Assembly (NCBI RefSeq): GCF_004798935.1
Contig: NZ_RAHT01000008.1
Location: 1-64,000, forward strand
Source of the DNA: Ningiella ruwaisensis
Lineage (GTDB): Bacteria; Pseudomonadota; Gammaproteobacteria; Enterobacterales; Alteromonadaceae
Length of the DNA: 64,000 nt
Reading direction: 5' to 3'
How positions within the stretch are numbered: the first letter of the stretch is position 1; the number at the start of each line of letters is the position of its first letter. Under the pieces are notes generated by a model that was not told the origin of the DNA, did not search any database, and saw nothing but the letters and a program-made list of their open reading frames with translations. The translations under genes and the position numbers were made by a program. Of the stretch, positions 44,323 through 53,860 are shown in pieces.

Positions 44323-46941
44323 CTAGTTTGCCACGATAGATTCATTAGTTACCTGAATGACCGTTGCATCAGACCCTAGATAAGTCGCTACTTGAGACTG
44401 CATTTCAGCAGTGACCGCTGCGTTTGGACCCGGGTTAATGCTACTTGCGTGCGCACCAGCGGTGTATTTTACAATGCCGCTAAGTGGCTCGCTTGACATC
44501 ACAGTAGATGAAATTGTTTCGAGATTCATCAATGTAGCGAGCGGTAACTGGCCTGAAAGCGGAACCGATGTAGACACCGGAATCACTTGGTCTGGCAGGT
44601 TTTCGCCTCCGTCACCGACAACAGTGATCATATGAACATTTGTATTTTGTCCAAGCGTTTCAAAAAAGTTTATCGGGTCTGATTGGTCACTCACGGTTTG
44701 CGCAGCAAAAGCAAACTGAGCAAACACTGCATTTACGCCAGCAGCTTGCTCAGGCGTCAAGGCCGCCAAAAAGTTGTTTGTTGCTTCGACTAATTGGGCT
44801 TCAGTAACATCCGTTGAGCCATAAGTTGCTTGTAAGAAAGCCTGAAAATCAGCAGACGCTTCTGACAGCAAGAAGCCTTTAATAAGGGGACCAAAAGCGG
44901 CAGATTCCAATAAGAACTGCGCCAGGCCACCGCCAGGTGATTCAAGCGATACAGCCTGTACATTAAATAATCCGCTCAAGGGCGCCAGTTGGCCTTCAAA
45001 TGGCGTATTCGCAAGCGAAGCAAAGTTACCGCCAGTGATTGCACCGAGGGAAACGCCCATTGCCGATACATCAGTGCCGTTAATTTGCACCATATCGTTG
45101 CCGGTAGCATTAACAAACGCATTCAAACCTAAACGAATACCCAATAAATCAGACACGGCCTGGCGAGAGTTATCGCGAGCTGTCGGTAAACTGGCAAGGT
45201 TTAAAAACGCCGTTGCACTTACTGTAGTAGCATTGATTTCATCGCCCGGATTTGTTGGGTCTACATCAAAGCCGCGTGAGCCATGAAGGGGTTGATCTAT
45301 CGCTACCGTTGCAAAACCGGCAAGTGATAATGCTCCAGAGATAGAAAGCATATCTTCTTTTTGCGAGGTGATGCCGTGAATGAGCATCACAACTGGCCAT
45401 CCACCCTCTGGCATCGCAATATCAAACCCTAGGGCACCCGCTACCGTTGGATTGGGAATGGTGACTTGTACGTCTAGCGTTTCTCTGCCCATATTTCCGC
45501 CTTGCATCTGCGGAACCGGGTTGAATTTAGTCAGGTTACGATCTTTATCTAAAGGTTGCCCGTTAATCGTCACATCACGTAATCCAACCGCTTGACAGAA
45601 CGCATCATTCGGGCCTGGCTCAGCAGCGGCTAGTGCATCACCTGCAAGCGCCAGTACCAAGCCTGAATCACATGCCGCAGTCCAAAACTCATTTGCAGGA
45701 GCGGCCGGGTTATCTGCTCGCGGAATTGGCGAATAGTAAGGTAGAGATACATTTCCTTCGAACAGATTGGCAGCACATAATGGACCTGCGCCCTGTCCCA
45801 GAATGCCTGTTCCTATTTGCTGAACCACGCCATTAACTTCCGCTTCAAATGGTGTAAAAGACTGCCCTGTGGCAGCAGCAAATTGACCACTGGCGGCAGC
45901 AAGTAATCCATTACAAGTGGTAAGCGCTGTAAAATCACCTGATTCAAAGAATGGAGCAAGCGGTGCAGCAGCTGGATTCTCAAGCGCGGTAGCGATTGCG
46001 CCATCAACCGCATCCTGAGAAACAACGCCCAGCTTTTCCATTACATTGCCTTCTTCTGCTTGCCCGGTAACAACAATGGCAGGTAATGCTTCACCGGCAC
46101 TTGGGTCACCGGCAGCCGAACGTTGCGCAAATTCACTTACGTACAATTGTTTAATAGTATTCATCACCGGTGTAATAGACTGCGTGGTAAAAGCCGCTAC
46201 ATAGGTCAGTTCATTTCGGCTAAAGCCCACTGGCTCCAAAGTGTCAATGTGAGAGTTAACAATACCCTGCAGATTTAACTGGTCTTCTGTTGATAATGGA
46301 TTCGTATCGATGTCTTGCTTGACCAAATCCCATGTTGTTGAACCTTGTACCGACTTTCCGCTGGTGTCTTTCAGGTCGGTGGTCATAACAAGTACGTAGC
46401 TTTGCGCTTCTTTTAGTGGACGAAGCGGCACAACATTAACCGTGTCTTCGTCGCCAAGGCTAAGCACATAATCTTGACCAAAGCTTAACTCATCACCCAC
46501 TTTACATCCGGCGCTTGGAACTTGAATAACGGCACAATCCGGGTCTTGTTGGTTAAGCGCAAGCGTTGCTTCAAAAATTCGAATGCCTGCAGATAAGGTG
46601 TTTGGATCGATTGATACGCCAGCGGGCACATCAACATTAATAGTAAATGGTGTATTCGTTGACCAACCATCTAAAACATTCAAAGCATTCTGTGGATCAC
46701 TGAAATCGCTTGGATCATCGACCGGTATATTTAAAGTGAAGTCAAAAAAACCGTCGTCCCCCGGAAGCATTAACAAATCATTAGGAATGTTAAGTTCACC
46801 CTCTCCCGGATTAAAAACAATACGTGAAACAGGTGTTTGCACCACTGTTTCTTCCTGGATTTCGGAGATAGTTTCTCCGCCACCGCATCCGGCAAGCCCC
46901 AATGCTGCTAAGATACTTGTGCTTACTAACAGTTTTTTCAT
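44323..46941 (-). CDS. VolA/Pla-1-type lipase lipoprotein
   Basis: 872 aa. Lipobox in ALGLAGCGGG, with Gly residues after Cys. The N-terminal domain (about 40-190; IPNDLLMLPGDDGFFDFTLN...) is the lipase N-terminal domain of VolA and Pla-1/cef. The C-terminal alpha/beta-hydrolase part has an HGITSQKEDML oxyanion region and the nucleophile elbow GVSLGA (about 635). VolA of Vibrio is a surface-exposed lysophospholipase that feeds fatty acids to the cell, and a similar role is inferred. Strong ribosome site. Confidence 0.9.
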   Translation of the reverse strand: MKKLLVSTSILAALGLAGCGGGETISEIQEETVVQTPVSRIVFNPGEGELNIPNDLLMLPGDDGFFDFTLNIPVDDPSDFSDPQNALNVLDGWSTNTPFTINVDVPAGVSIDPNTLSAGIRIFEATLALNQQDPDCAVIQVPSAGCKVGDELSFGQDYVLSLGDEDTVNVVPLRPLKEAQSYVLVMTTDLKDTSGKSVQGSTTWDLVKQDIDTNPLSTEDQLNLQGIVNSHIDTLEPVGFSRNELTYVAAFTTQSITPVMNTIKQLYVSEFAQRSAAGDPSAGEALPAIVVTGQAEEGNVMEKLGVVSQDAVDGAIATALENPAAAPLAPFFESGDFTALTTCNGLLAAASGQFAAATGQSFTPFEAEVNGVVQQIGTGILGQGAGPLCAANLFEGNVSLPYYSPIPRADNPAAPANEFWTAACDSGLVLALAGDALAAAEPGPNDAFCQAVGLRDVTINGQPLDKDRNLTKFNPVPQMQGGNMGRETLDVQVTIPNPTVAGALGFDIAMPEGGWPVVMLIHGITSQKEDMLSISGALSLAGFATVAIDQPLHGSRGFDVDPTNPGDEINATTVSATAFLNLASLPTARDNSRQAVSDLLGIRLGLNAFVNATGNDMVQINGTDVSAMGVSLGAITGGNFASLANTPFEGQLAPLSGLFNVQAVSLESPGGGLAQFLLESAAFGPLIKGFLLSEASADFQAFLQATYGSTDVTEAQLVEATNNFLAALTPEQAAGVNAVFAQFAFAAQTVSDQSDPINFFETLGQNTNVHMITVVGDGGENLPDQVIPVSTSVPLSGQLPLATLMNLETISSTVMSSEPLSGIVKYTAGAHASSINPGPNAAVTAEMQSQVATYLGSDATVIQVTNESIVAN

Positions 46942-47208
46942 TCTTTCTCCCTACTCAATCTGTAGATGCTTTTTATAATCTTGAGTGACAAATTGTACGG
47001 TCTGCTAACGGATGCTTTTTTGCACAACTAGTAAGACCAGTTAATAATTGCCTATAGTATGTACTTTACGTTGACTTTGCAAAGTGTTTGTAAACGTAAT
47101 GTAATAAAAAAATAGAATATGCTTGTAAGTATTAGCAGTTACTTTAGCTAATTCAAATTCTGCGCTACTATTCGGCCACTTTTTTTATCGGTATTTAAGA
47201 GTTGATGC

Positions 47209-47970
47209 ATGTCTGAACTTCTTCCACATTTGGCATTTGAAGCGCACGAACATAGTTTATTAAATAAAGTCATTTTGGTGACTGGCGCTGGCGATGGCAT
47301 AGGAAAACAAGCGGCTTTAAGCTATGCAAAGTGTGGGGCCACTGTGATTCTTTTAGGCAGAACTGTCTCTAAGCTTGAAGCAGTATACGACGAGATAATG
47401 TCCAATGGTGGTAAACAGCCCAGTATCGTACCGCTCGATTTGGAAGGCGCGACTTTGCAACATTATCAAGGCATGGCAGATACTATCGCAGGTGAATACG
47501 GCAAATTAGACGGCGTATTATTTAATGCCAGTTTGCTTGGTGCCTTATGCCCTTTTGCTGAAATTAAGGAAAAAGAATTTGATCAGGTCATGCAGGTAAA
47601 CGTCAAAAGTCAGTTTTTGATGATGCAGGCTCTTTTGCCCTTGCTTAAACAAAACCAGACTGCTTCGGTAGTGTTTACAAGCTCAAGCGTCGGGCGAAAA
47701 GGCCGAGCATTTTGGGGGACTTATTCGATGAGTAAGTTTGCCACTGAAAGTATGATGCAGTTACTTGCTGACGAGTATAAAAATAAAGCGCTAAGATTTA
47801 ACTGTATTAATCCCGGCGCCACTCGTACAGATATGCGTGCTAAAGCCTATCCGGGGGAAGATCCTAAAAAATTAAAGACACCGGCGCAAATCATGCCAAC
47901 TTATATTTATTTAATGTCTGATGTATCTCGCGGCGTGAACGGTCAGTCGCTTGATTGCCAACCTAAATAA
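47209..47970 (+). CDS. yciK: YciK-family short-chain oxidoreductase
   Basis: 253 aa, SDR fold: cofactor motif TGAGDGIGKQAA, NASLLG, catalytic Ser in FTSSSVGRKGRAFWG, and YSMSK for the Tyr/Lys pair. The N-terminus and GTYSMSKFATE agree with YciK. Substrate unknown. Stands alone; ends before a strong terminator. Confidence 0.92.
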   Translation: MSELLPHLAFEAHEHSLLNKVILVTGAGDGIGKQAALSYAKCGATVILLGRTVSKLEAVYDEIMSNGGKQPSIVPLDLEGATLQHYQGMADTIAGEYGKLDGVLFNASLLGALCPFAEIKEKEFDQVMQVNVKSQFLMMQALLPLLKQNQTASVVFTSSSVGRKGRAFWGTYSMSKFATESMMQLLADEYKNKALRFNCINPGATRTDMRAKAYPGEDPKKLKTPAQIMPTYIYLMSDVSRGVNGQSLDCQPK

Positions 47971-48016
47971 GCACAGGCCAACGTAAGAAAGTTTATTTTT
48001 AATAATCAAAATATAA

Positions 48017-48047
48017 AAGGATGCGCTTTTAGTTACGCATCCTTTTT
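48017..48047. terminator. terminator between yciK and glnS
   Basis: AAAAGGATGCG / CGCATCCTTTTTT stem with a ten-base loop, 47 bp after yciK. The converging glnS may share it. Confidence 0.85.
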
Positions 48048-48103
48048 TATTAGCTAGACTAAAAAACTAGAACTAAAAGCACCTGGTAATAGACAGTCGT
48101 GCA

Positions 48104-49765
48104 TTAATCGCCAATTTTAGCCCAGGTATCTCTTAGCTCTACCGTACGGTTAAATACCAGTTTTTCCTGGCTACTTTCAGTATCAATACAAAAATAACCA
48201 GTGCGCTCAAACTGAAAGCGCTCCAAAGCCTCACCTTTGGATAATTCAGGCTCAACAAACCCATTCACCATAATTAAAGACTCAGGGTTAATTGTCGCTG
48301 CAAAATCTTCTTGCGCAGCAGGATTTGGGTGGGTAAATAACCGGTCGTACAGATTAAACCTGGCAGGCTTTCCTTCACTTGCGCTGACCCAGTGAATTAC
48401 GCCTTTCACTTTGTTCTCTACCGGATCTTTACCAAGCGTATCCGGGTCGTAATGACAGTACACAGTTGTGACATTACCTTCAGCGTCTTTTTCAACGCGA
48501 TCGGCATAAATACAGTAGCTGTTGCGCAAGCGCACCCCTTTATCCAAGGTCATTCGCTTGAACTTCTTATTTGCCGATTCCCTAAAATCCTCAGCCTCAA
48601 TGTACACTTCTCGCGTCATGGGTATTTTACGTGCTCCCATATTTTCATCATTGGGATGATTAGGCGCATCGAGCCATTCAATTTTATCATCAGGATAATT
48701 TTCAATCACAACTTTTATTGGGTCCAGAACGGCCATTCGGCGAGGAGCGTTCTGATTGAGCTCATCACGAATGCAGGCTTCCAACATGCTCATCTCGACC
48801 ATATTATCCATTTTGGTCACACCAATGCGTTTACAAAATTCACGAATTGAAGCGGGTGTGTAGCCTCTGCGGCGAATACCGGCAATAGTGGGCATGCGCG
48901 GATCATCCCAGCCATTTACATGCTTTTCGTCAACGAGCAGAATCAGCTTCCGTTTACTTAACACCGTGTATTCCAGATTTAAGCGGCTGAATTCGTACTG
49001 ACGAGGCGTACAGTCAATGCTGATATTTTCAATAACCCAATCATACAAGCGACGATTATCCTGAAACTCCAGTGTACAAAGCGAATGCGTAATGCCTTCA
49101 ATCGCATCAGAAATGCAGTGCGTAAAATCGTACATTGGGTAAATGCACCATTTATCTCCTGTTTGATGGTGATGCGCAAACTTGACTCTATAAATGACGG
49201 GATCACGCATACACATAAAAGGCGATGCCATGTCAATTTTTGCGCGCAGACTACAAGTACCTTCTTTGTATTCGCCTGCCTTCATTTTCTCAAAGTGAGC
49301 AAGATTCTCTTCAGGCGCGGTGTCGCGGTACGGACTATTCTGGCCGGGCTCGGTGAGAGTGCCACGCAATTCGCGTACCTGCTCCGGCGAACTGAAATCG
49401 ACGTAGGCCAAGCCCTTTTCAATTAGCTCGCAGGCATAAGCATATAGCCTATCGAAGTAATCAGAGGAATAGCGAACATCTCCGTTCCATTCAAAACCAA
49501 GCCAGTGAACGTCGTGCTTGATCGAATTGACAAAATCGATATTTTCCTTTTCAGGATTGGTATCGTCAAAGCGCAGATTACACGTTCCCTGATAGTCTTC
49601 GGCAATGCCAAAGTTTAAACAAATTGATTTAGCGTGTCCCATGTGCAAATAGCCATTGGGCTCAGGCGGAAATCGGGTTGCAACCTTAGTGTGTAAACCA
49701 GAAGCGAGATCTTTATCGATAATTTGTCGAATAAAATTGGTCGGACGTGGCGCAGTCTCGGCCAT
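48104..49765 (-). CDS. glnS: glutaminyl-tRNA synthetase
   Basis: 553 aa from ATG at 49765 (AAGGAAAA ribosome site); a longer frame to 49801 is not supported. Class I synthetase with the HIGH-type motif in [12 protein letters not shown] and the KMSKS-type motif VLSKRKL. Extended C-terminal beta-barrel anticodon domain present. Charges tRNA-Gln in the cytoplasm. Confidence 0.97.
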   Translation of the reverse strand: MAETAPRPTNFIRQIIDKDLASGLHTKVATRFPPEPNGYLHMGHAKSICLNFGIAEDYQGTCNLRFDDTNPEKENIDFVNSIKHDVHWLGFEWNGDVRYSSDYFDRLYAYACELIEKGLAYVDFSSPEQVRELRGTLTEPGQNSPYRDTAPEENLAHFEKMKAGEYKEGTCSLRAKIDMASPFMCMRDPVIYRVKFAHHHQTGDKWCIYPMYDFTHCISDAIEGITHSLCTLEFQDNRRLYDWVIENISIDCTPRQYEFSRLNLEYTVLSKRKLILLVDEKHVNGWDDPRMPTIAGIRRRGYTPASIREFCKRIGVTKMDNMVEMSMLEACIRDELNQNAPRRMAVLDPIKVVIENYPDDKIEWLDAPNHPNDENMGARKIPMTREVYIEAEDFRESANKKFKRMTLDKGVRLRNSYCIYADRVEKDAEGNVTTVYCHYDPDTLGKDPVENKVKGVIHWVSASEGKPARFNLYDRLFTHPNPAAQEDFAATINPESLIMVNGFVEPELSKGEALERFQFERTGYFCIDTESSQEKLVFNRTVELRDTWAKIGD

Positions 49766-50005
49766 AAAAATGTTTTCCTTATTATAACTGCCAACCTGCA
49801 AAACAGATATCTCTGTTTTACAAGCGCAATACTCAGTTAACTTGAGCGTGTTCAGTAATCAATTGCGTGAAAGTATAACACTTCAAATATGACTGCATCA
49901 TGCATTTTTTCAAGCCCTTATACTTTTATACTTGAACAAATTGAGCGCTCTCGTGTATAAACTCCTAGAAAACAATAAATATTGTTCAATAGGTCAAATT
50001 CCTGA

Positions 50006-51046
50006 ATGAAAAATAAAGCCACGTCTTTTGACATTGCTCATATGGCAGGTGTGTCACAAAGCACCGTGTCTCGCGCGCTTAGCGATAGCCCCTTAGTTAA
50101 CAAAGAAACGCGCGACCGAATCAAGCAAATTGCGAAAGAACTCAACTATAAAGTGGATAAAAACGCCAGTAATTTGCGCAAGCAACAAAGCCAGACTTTG
50201 GCACTTTTACTCTTTGAAGACCCCACTAATGATGATTCGCTCATAAATCCGTTTTTTATCAGTATGCTTGCCAGCATTACCAAAGCAAGCGCAGCGGCAG
50301 GCTACGATCTACTTGTTTCATTTCAGAATATGAACGACGACTGGCATGCTGTGTACGAAGATTCAAACAAAGCCGATGGTATTATTTTGCTTGGCTATGG
50401 CTCCTATACCGACTACGAGTACAAACTTAGCCAATTGGAAGAACAAGGTACCCGTTTTTTACGATGGGGCGCACCAGATACCAAGCATCCGGGAATATCG
50501 ATTGGCTCGGATAACGTATTAGGTGGTTATTTGATGGGAGAACACTTGTTATCCTTGGGACATCGTAAATTTGCATTTGTGGGCGAAGCTAATCGCGGCG
50601 CACCCGAGTTGTTGGGAAGGCTAAACGGTTTGAAAAAAGCAATGAGGCAGCAAGGCGTCGATACCTCCGATATCAAGCAAGTTGATGCTATTAGTACCGA
50701 ACTTTCTGGCTTTAAGGCTGCCAACGCCCTGCTTAAATTGTTTAAAGATGCCCCGCTGCCAGATGCCATTTTTTGCGCCACTGATTTGATTGCAATTGGC
50801 TGTATTCGGGCGCTACGCACTGCCGGACTGAAAGTTCCTGAAGATATTGCGGTAGTCGGTTACGATAATATTCAGATAAGCGAATTCTCAACACCGCCCC
50901 TCACTACCGTGCGCCAGGATACTTTATTGGCAGGACAACTGCTCGTTAGTAATTTGATAAAACTTATTCGCAGCGAAGCGGTTGAGGATACCTTGATGCA
51001 GCCAGAACTGGTGATACGAGAATCTTGCGGAAGGTTTGTAAAATAA
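50006..51046 (+). CDS. LacI-family transcriptional regulator of the maltodextrin locus
   Basis: 346 aa. N-terminal LacI HTH (FDIAHMAGVSQSTVSRALSDSPLVN, about 4-30) and a periplasmic-binding-type effector domain; the last part has GYDNIQISEFSTPPLTTVRQD. It converges on an MFS sugar permease and lies near GH31 and GH13 genes. Control of maltose/maltodextrin use, with the sugar as inducer, is inferred, as in MalR-type regulators. Confidence 0.9.
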   Translation: MKNKATSFDIAHMAGVSQSTVSRALSDSPLVNKETRDRIKQIAKELNYKVDKNASNLRKQQSQTLALLLFEDPTNDDSLINPFFISMLASITKASAAAGYDLLVSFQNMNDDWHAVYEDSNKADGIILLGYGSYTDYEYKLSQLEEQGTRFLRWGAPDTKHPGISIGSDNVLGGYLMGEHLLSLGHRKFAFVGEANRGAPELLGRLNGLKKAMRQQGVDTSDIKQVDAISTELSGFKAANALLKLFKDAPLPDAIFCATDLIAIGCIRALRTAGLKVPEDIAVVGYDNIQISEFSTPPLTTVRQDTLLAGQLLVSNLIKLIRSEAVEDTLMQPELVIRESCGRFVK

Positions 51047-51049
51047 AGA

Positions 51050-51070
51050 AAGGCTTCTTAAAGAAGCCTT
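51050..51070. terminator. bidirectional terminator between LacI and MFS genes
   Basis: AAGGCTTCTT / AAGAAGCCTT near-perfect palindrome, 4 bp past the LacI-family gene stop codon. Flanking A/T allows use in both directions. Confidence 0.75.
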
Positions 51071-51095
51071 CGCCAATACACCTCAAATCCTGAGC

Positions 51096-52562
51096 TTAGT
51101 CAGCCACCTGTCGCTCCGTCTCTTTTACAAAGAACACCGACACTGCGGCAAAAATCATTAAGACTCCTGCCAAGGCAATAATGTTTATCGCTTCATTATC
51201 AAACGCATATTTAAGAATAAGGCCTGCGGTAAGCGCACTGATAATCTGCGGCGCAGCAATAGTGAAGTTAAAAATTCCCATATAAATGCCAGTTTTATCG
51301 GCAGGTAAAGCGCCCGCCAGCATAGCATAAGGCATCGCCAAAATAGCCGCCCACGCAATCCCTACACCTATCATGGGAACAAGCAAGTACAAAGCGCCCA
51401 TGGGCACAGTGACTTGCGTTATCAGTAAATTAACATCGACGGGTGTTAAATCCTGAAAAAACATAAAGCTAATATAACTCAGACCGCCTAGAGCGAGTGC
51501 ACCTGAATACACAAGTTTTCTGCCTAATCTGTCTGCCAGTTTTGCCAAAAACACTGAAAAAATAGCAGCAAATAACGAATACGCAGCGAATATAATACCT
51601 ACCCAATCTCCTGCCGCACCCTTTGCCGCAGCGATTTCAAGCGGTACCGCGTCAAGCGTTGCTAAGAAACTTTGATCAAACCACTTTTTATCAACCCCCC
51701 AAATATGCTGCGTGATGGCATTTGTGGTATAGACCCACATAATAAAAAGGGCAAACCAGGAAAAAAACTGAGTAACTGCCAAACCCTTCATAGTAGTAGG
51801 CATATGAATGACTAAGCGAACAAAGTTTGAAAGGCGCTCGGAAACCGGTGGCTTTTGTTCCCGTGCTTTAGCCACCTCTACCGCATCCATTCCTTTGTAA
51901 GCATAGTATTGCTCAGGCGGGTATTCCTTTGTTCTAAAGACCGTCCAAAGTACTGTTCCAAGCAGCACAGTTGCACCAATATAAAATGCCCACATGACAC
52001 TTTGTGCAACAGAGCCAGGCTCAGTAGTATTGTCCAGGCCAATCACATTAGTCAGTAAAAATGGCAATAGTGAACCTACTACTGCGCCAATATTGATTAA
52101 CAGCGATTGCACTGAATAGCCTACGTTTCGCTGCTTAGGTGGCACCATGTCGGATACCAGCGCTCTGAATGGCTGAAAACACACGTTAAACGAAGCATCC
52201 ATAATCGCCAACATCAGTACGCCAAAAATCATAGGCGCAATAAACGCTACAAACAAAGGCGCGTTCGGCATCAGTACCATACCGATTGCGGCAGCAATAG
52301 CACCTGCAAATATAAAGGGTGTTCGTCGCCCCATTCTGTTCCAGGTTCTATCTGATGCTGCACCCACAAATGGCTGCACAATAAGCCCCATCAAAGGCGC
52401 AACAATCCAAAAGAACGAAAGTTGGTGAGGGTCGGCGCCCAAGTCAGACAAGATCCGACTCACGTTAGCGTTTTGCAAAGCAAAACCAAACTGCACGCCT
52501 AAAAAGCCAAAGCTGACATTCCAAACTTGCCAGAAAGATAATTGAGGTTGTTGTTTTCCCAT
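51096..52562 (-). CDS. MFS sugar transporter, SLC45-like maltose permease type
   Basis: 488 aa with about twelve membrane segments. The N-terminus FWQVWNVSFGFLGVQFGFALQNANVSRI and PFVGAASDRTWNRMGRRTPFI place it in the SLC45/sucrose-maltose permease branch found in starch-degrading marine bacteria. Likely imports maltose or maltodextrin through the inner membrane (context inference). Weak ribosome site. Confidence 0.87.
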   Translation of the reverse strand: MGKQQPQLSFWQVWNVSFGFLGVQFGFALQNANVSRILSDLGADPHQLSFFWIVAPLMGLIVQPFVGAASDRTWNRMGRRTPFIFAGAIAAAIGMVLMPNAPLFVAFIAPMIFGVLMLAIMDASFNVCFQPFRALVSDMVPPKQRNVGYSVQSLLINIGAVVGSLLPFLLTNVIGLDNTTEPGSVAQSVMWAFYIGATVLLGTVLWTVFRTKEYPPEQYYAYKGMDAVEVAKAREQKPPVSERLSNFVRLVIHMPTTMKGLAVTQFFSWFALFIMWVYTTNAITQHIWGVDKKWFDQSFLATLDAVPLEIAAAKGAAGDWVGIIFAAYSLFAAIFSVFLAKLADRLGRKLVYSGALALGGLSYISFMFFQDLTPVDVNLLITQVTVPMGALYLLVPMIGVGIAWAAILAMPYAMLAGALPADKTGIYMGIFNFTIAAPQIISALTAGLILKYAFDNEAINIIALAGVLMIFAAVSVFFVKETERQVAD

Positions 52563-52812
52563 TATTCGCTCTTTATTTTATTTTTATACACTAACAGTAT
52601 TTTGTTAACTAATTGTTATTTGCGCTTGATTGTACATGCACAGCTCTAAGAACACTATTTATCTGCATACGTATTCACGCAGGAATTCTATTCGGTGAAA
52701 AGATTCGAAGATTTAAGTTAAGTCATGGATAAACATAAAGCCGCTTCAAGCATGCGATAAAATGCGCTATGTTTATGCGTAAATAAACTTCCACCTACGA
52801 CTAAGCAGAAAT

Positions 52813-53860
52813 ATGCAACACATTGTGATTTTAGGCGGCGGCACTGCTGGCTGGATGTGCGCCAACTTGCTTGTTAAGCATCTTGACGCGCATAGATTTA
52901 GCGTAAGCTTAATTGAAAGTCCCGACATTGGGATTATTGGCGTGGGTGAAGGCTCAACACCGCATCTAAAAGTGTTTTTTGATGATTTAGGCATTAGTGA
53001 AAAGGAGTGGATGCCCGCATGTCATGCTACTTATAAAAATGGTATCAGCTTTGTAGACTGGTCCTCACATCTTGAACAAAATCGGTATTTTCATCCCTTT
53101 CCCTCCTATGCAGACAGACAAAGTGCGGCTGCATTTCTTATGCATTGTCACTTAGGGTTTAGAGGCGTGCCCATTCAGGCAAATCCAGATGACTATTTTT
53201 TAGCAGCGCGATTGCCCTTGCCTCAACTGAAGAACAAGCAATCCGTTCTGAGACTACCGCAAGCGCACTGAAGATGCTAGAAGAATTCATATGAAGGTGG
53301 GCAAACTTGAAAAAACATGGAACAAAAATGTGATAGCACTTGGACTTTCACAAGGTTTTATTGAGCCATTAGAAGCTACCGCATTACACCTTGTTTTAGA
53401 GACGATGATTGGCTTTTTCACGCATTTTAAACAGGGTGACTTTTCCCAAAAAGACATTGAGCATTTTAATCAATCAATATCGGCGCGTTACGAAGGCATA
53501 CGCGATTACATTGTGTGTCATTACAAAGTGAATACCCGAAACGACACTGAATATTGGCACGATGTAAAAAGCAATATTCCTATTTCCGACAACTTGTGCG
53601 CAGTACTAGACACCTGGGATGCCGGGAAAGATATCACGCCGGTTTTGCAAGCTCGCGGCATGGATAAATATTATCCGGCGGTATCGTGGTACTGCTTATT
53701 AGCCGGATACGGGCGCTTTAAAAATAAGCCTGGCACCGTAGACTATGACCAAAAAATAAGTGAGCAGATCAGTGAGCAGCGCAAGCAGGTTCGGCGCTTT
53801 TTACAGGCCACCAAAGGGCGCTTTCTTTCTCACCAAGATGCACTTAAAGCACTATCTTAA
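52813..53860 (+). pseudogene. flavin-dependent tryptophan-halogenase-like gene, decayed
   Basis: Intact members are about 500 aa. The 5' fragment (52813-53271) has the FAD motif VILGGGTAGWMCANLL and GVGEGSTPHL. The 3' fragment (53291-53860) has KVGKLEKTWNKNVIALGLSQGFIEPLEATALHLV. Between them a third frame (about 53220-53287) reads STEEQAIRSETTASALKM, which belongs to the family. At least two frameshifts or deletions and about 150 missing residues are implied, including the substrate/WxWxIP region. Genes of this type are common in TonB/maltose loci of Alteromonadales and Caulobacter relatives. The 3' end overlaps the converging GH31 gene by 17 bp. Confidence 0.85.

Noticed and set aside
52563-52812. 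Operator palindromes for the LacI-family regulator near the MFS gene and the other maltose genes
   Set aside because: No shared CG-centred palindrome could be found by eye upstream of the MFS, GH13 and LacI genes.
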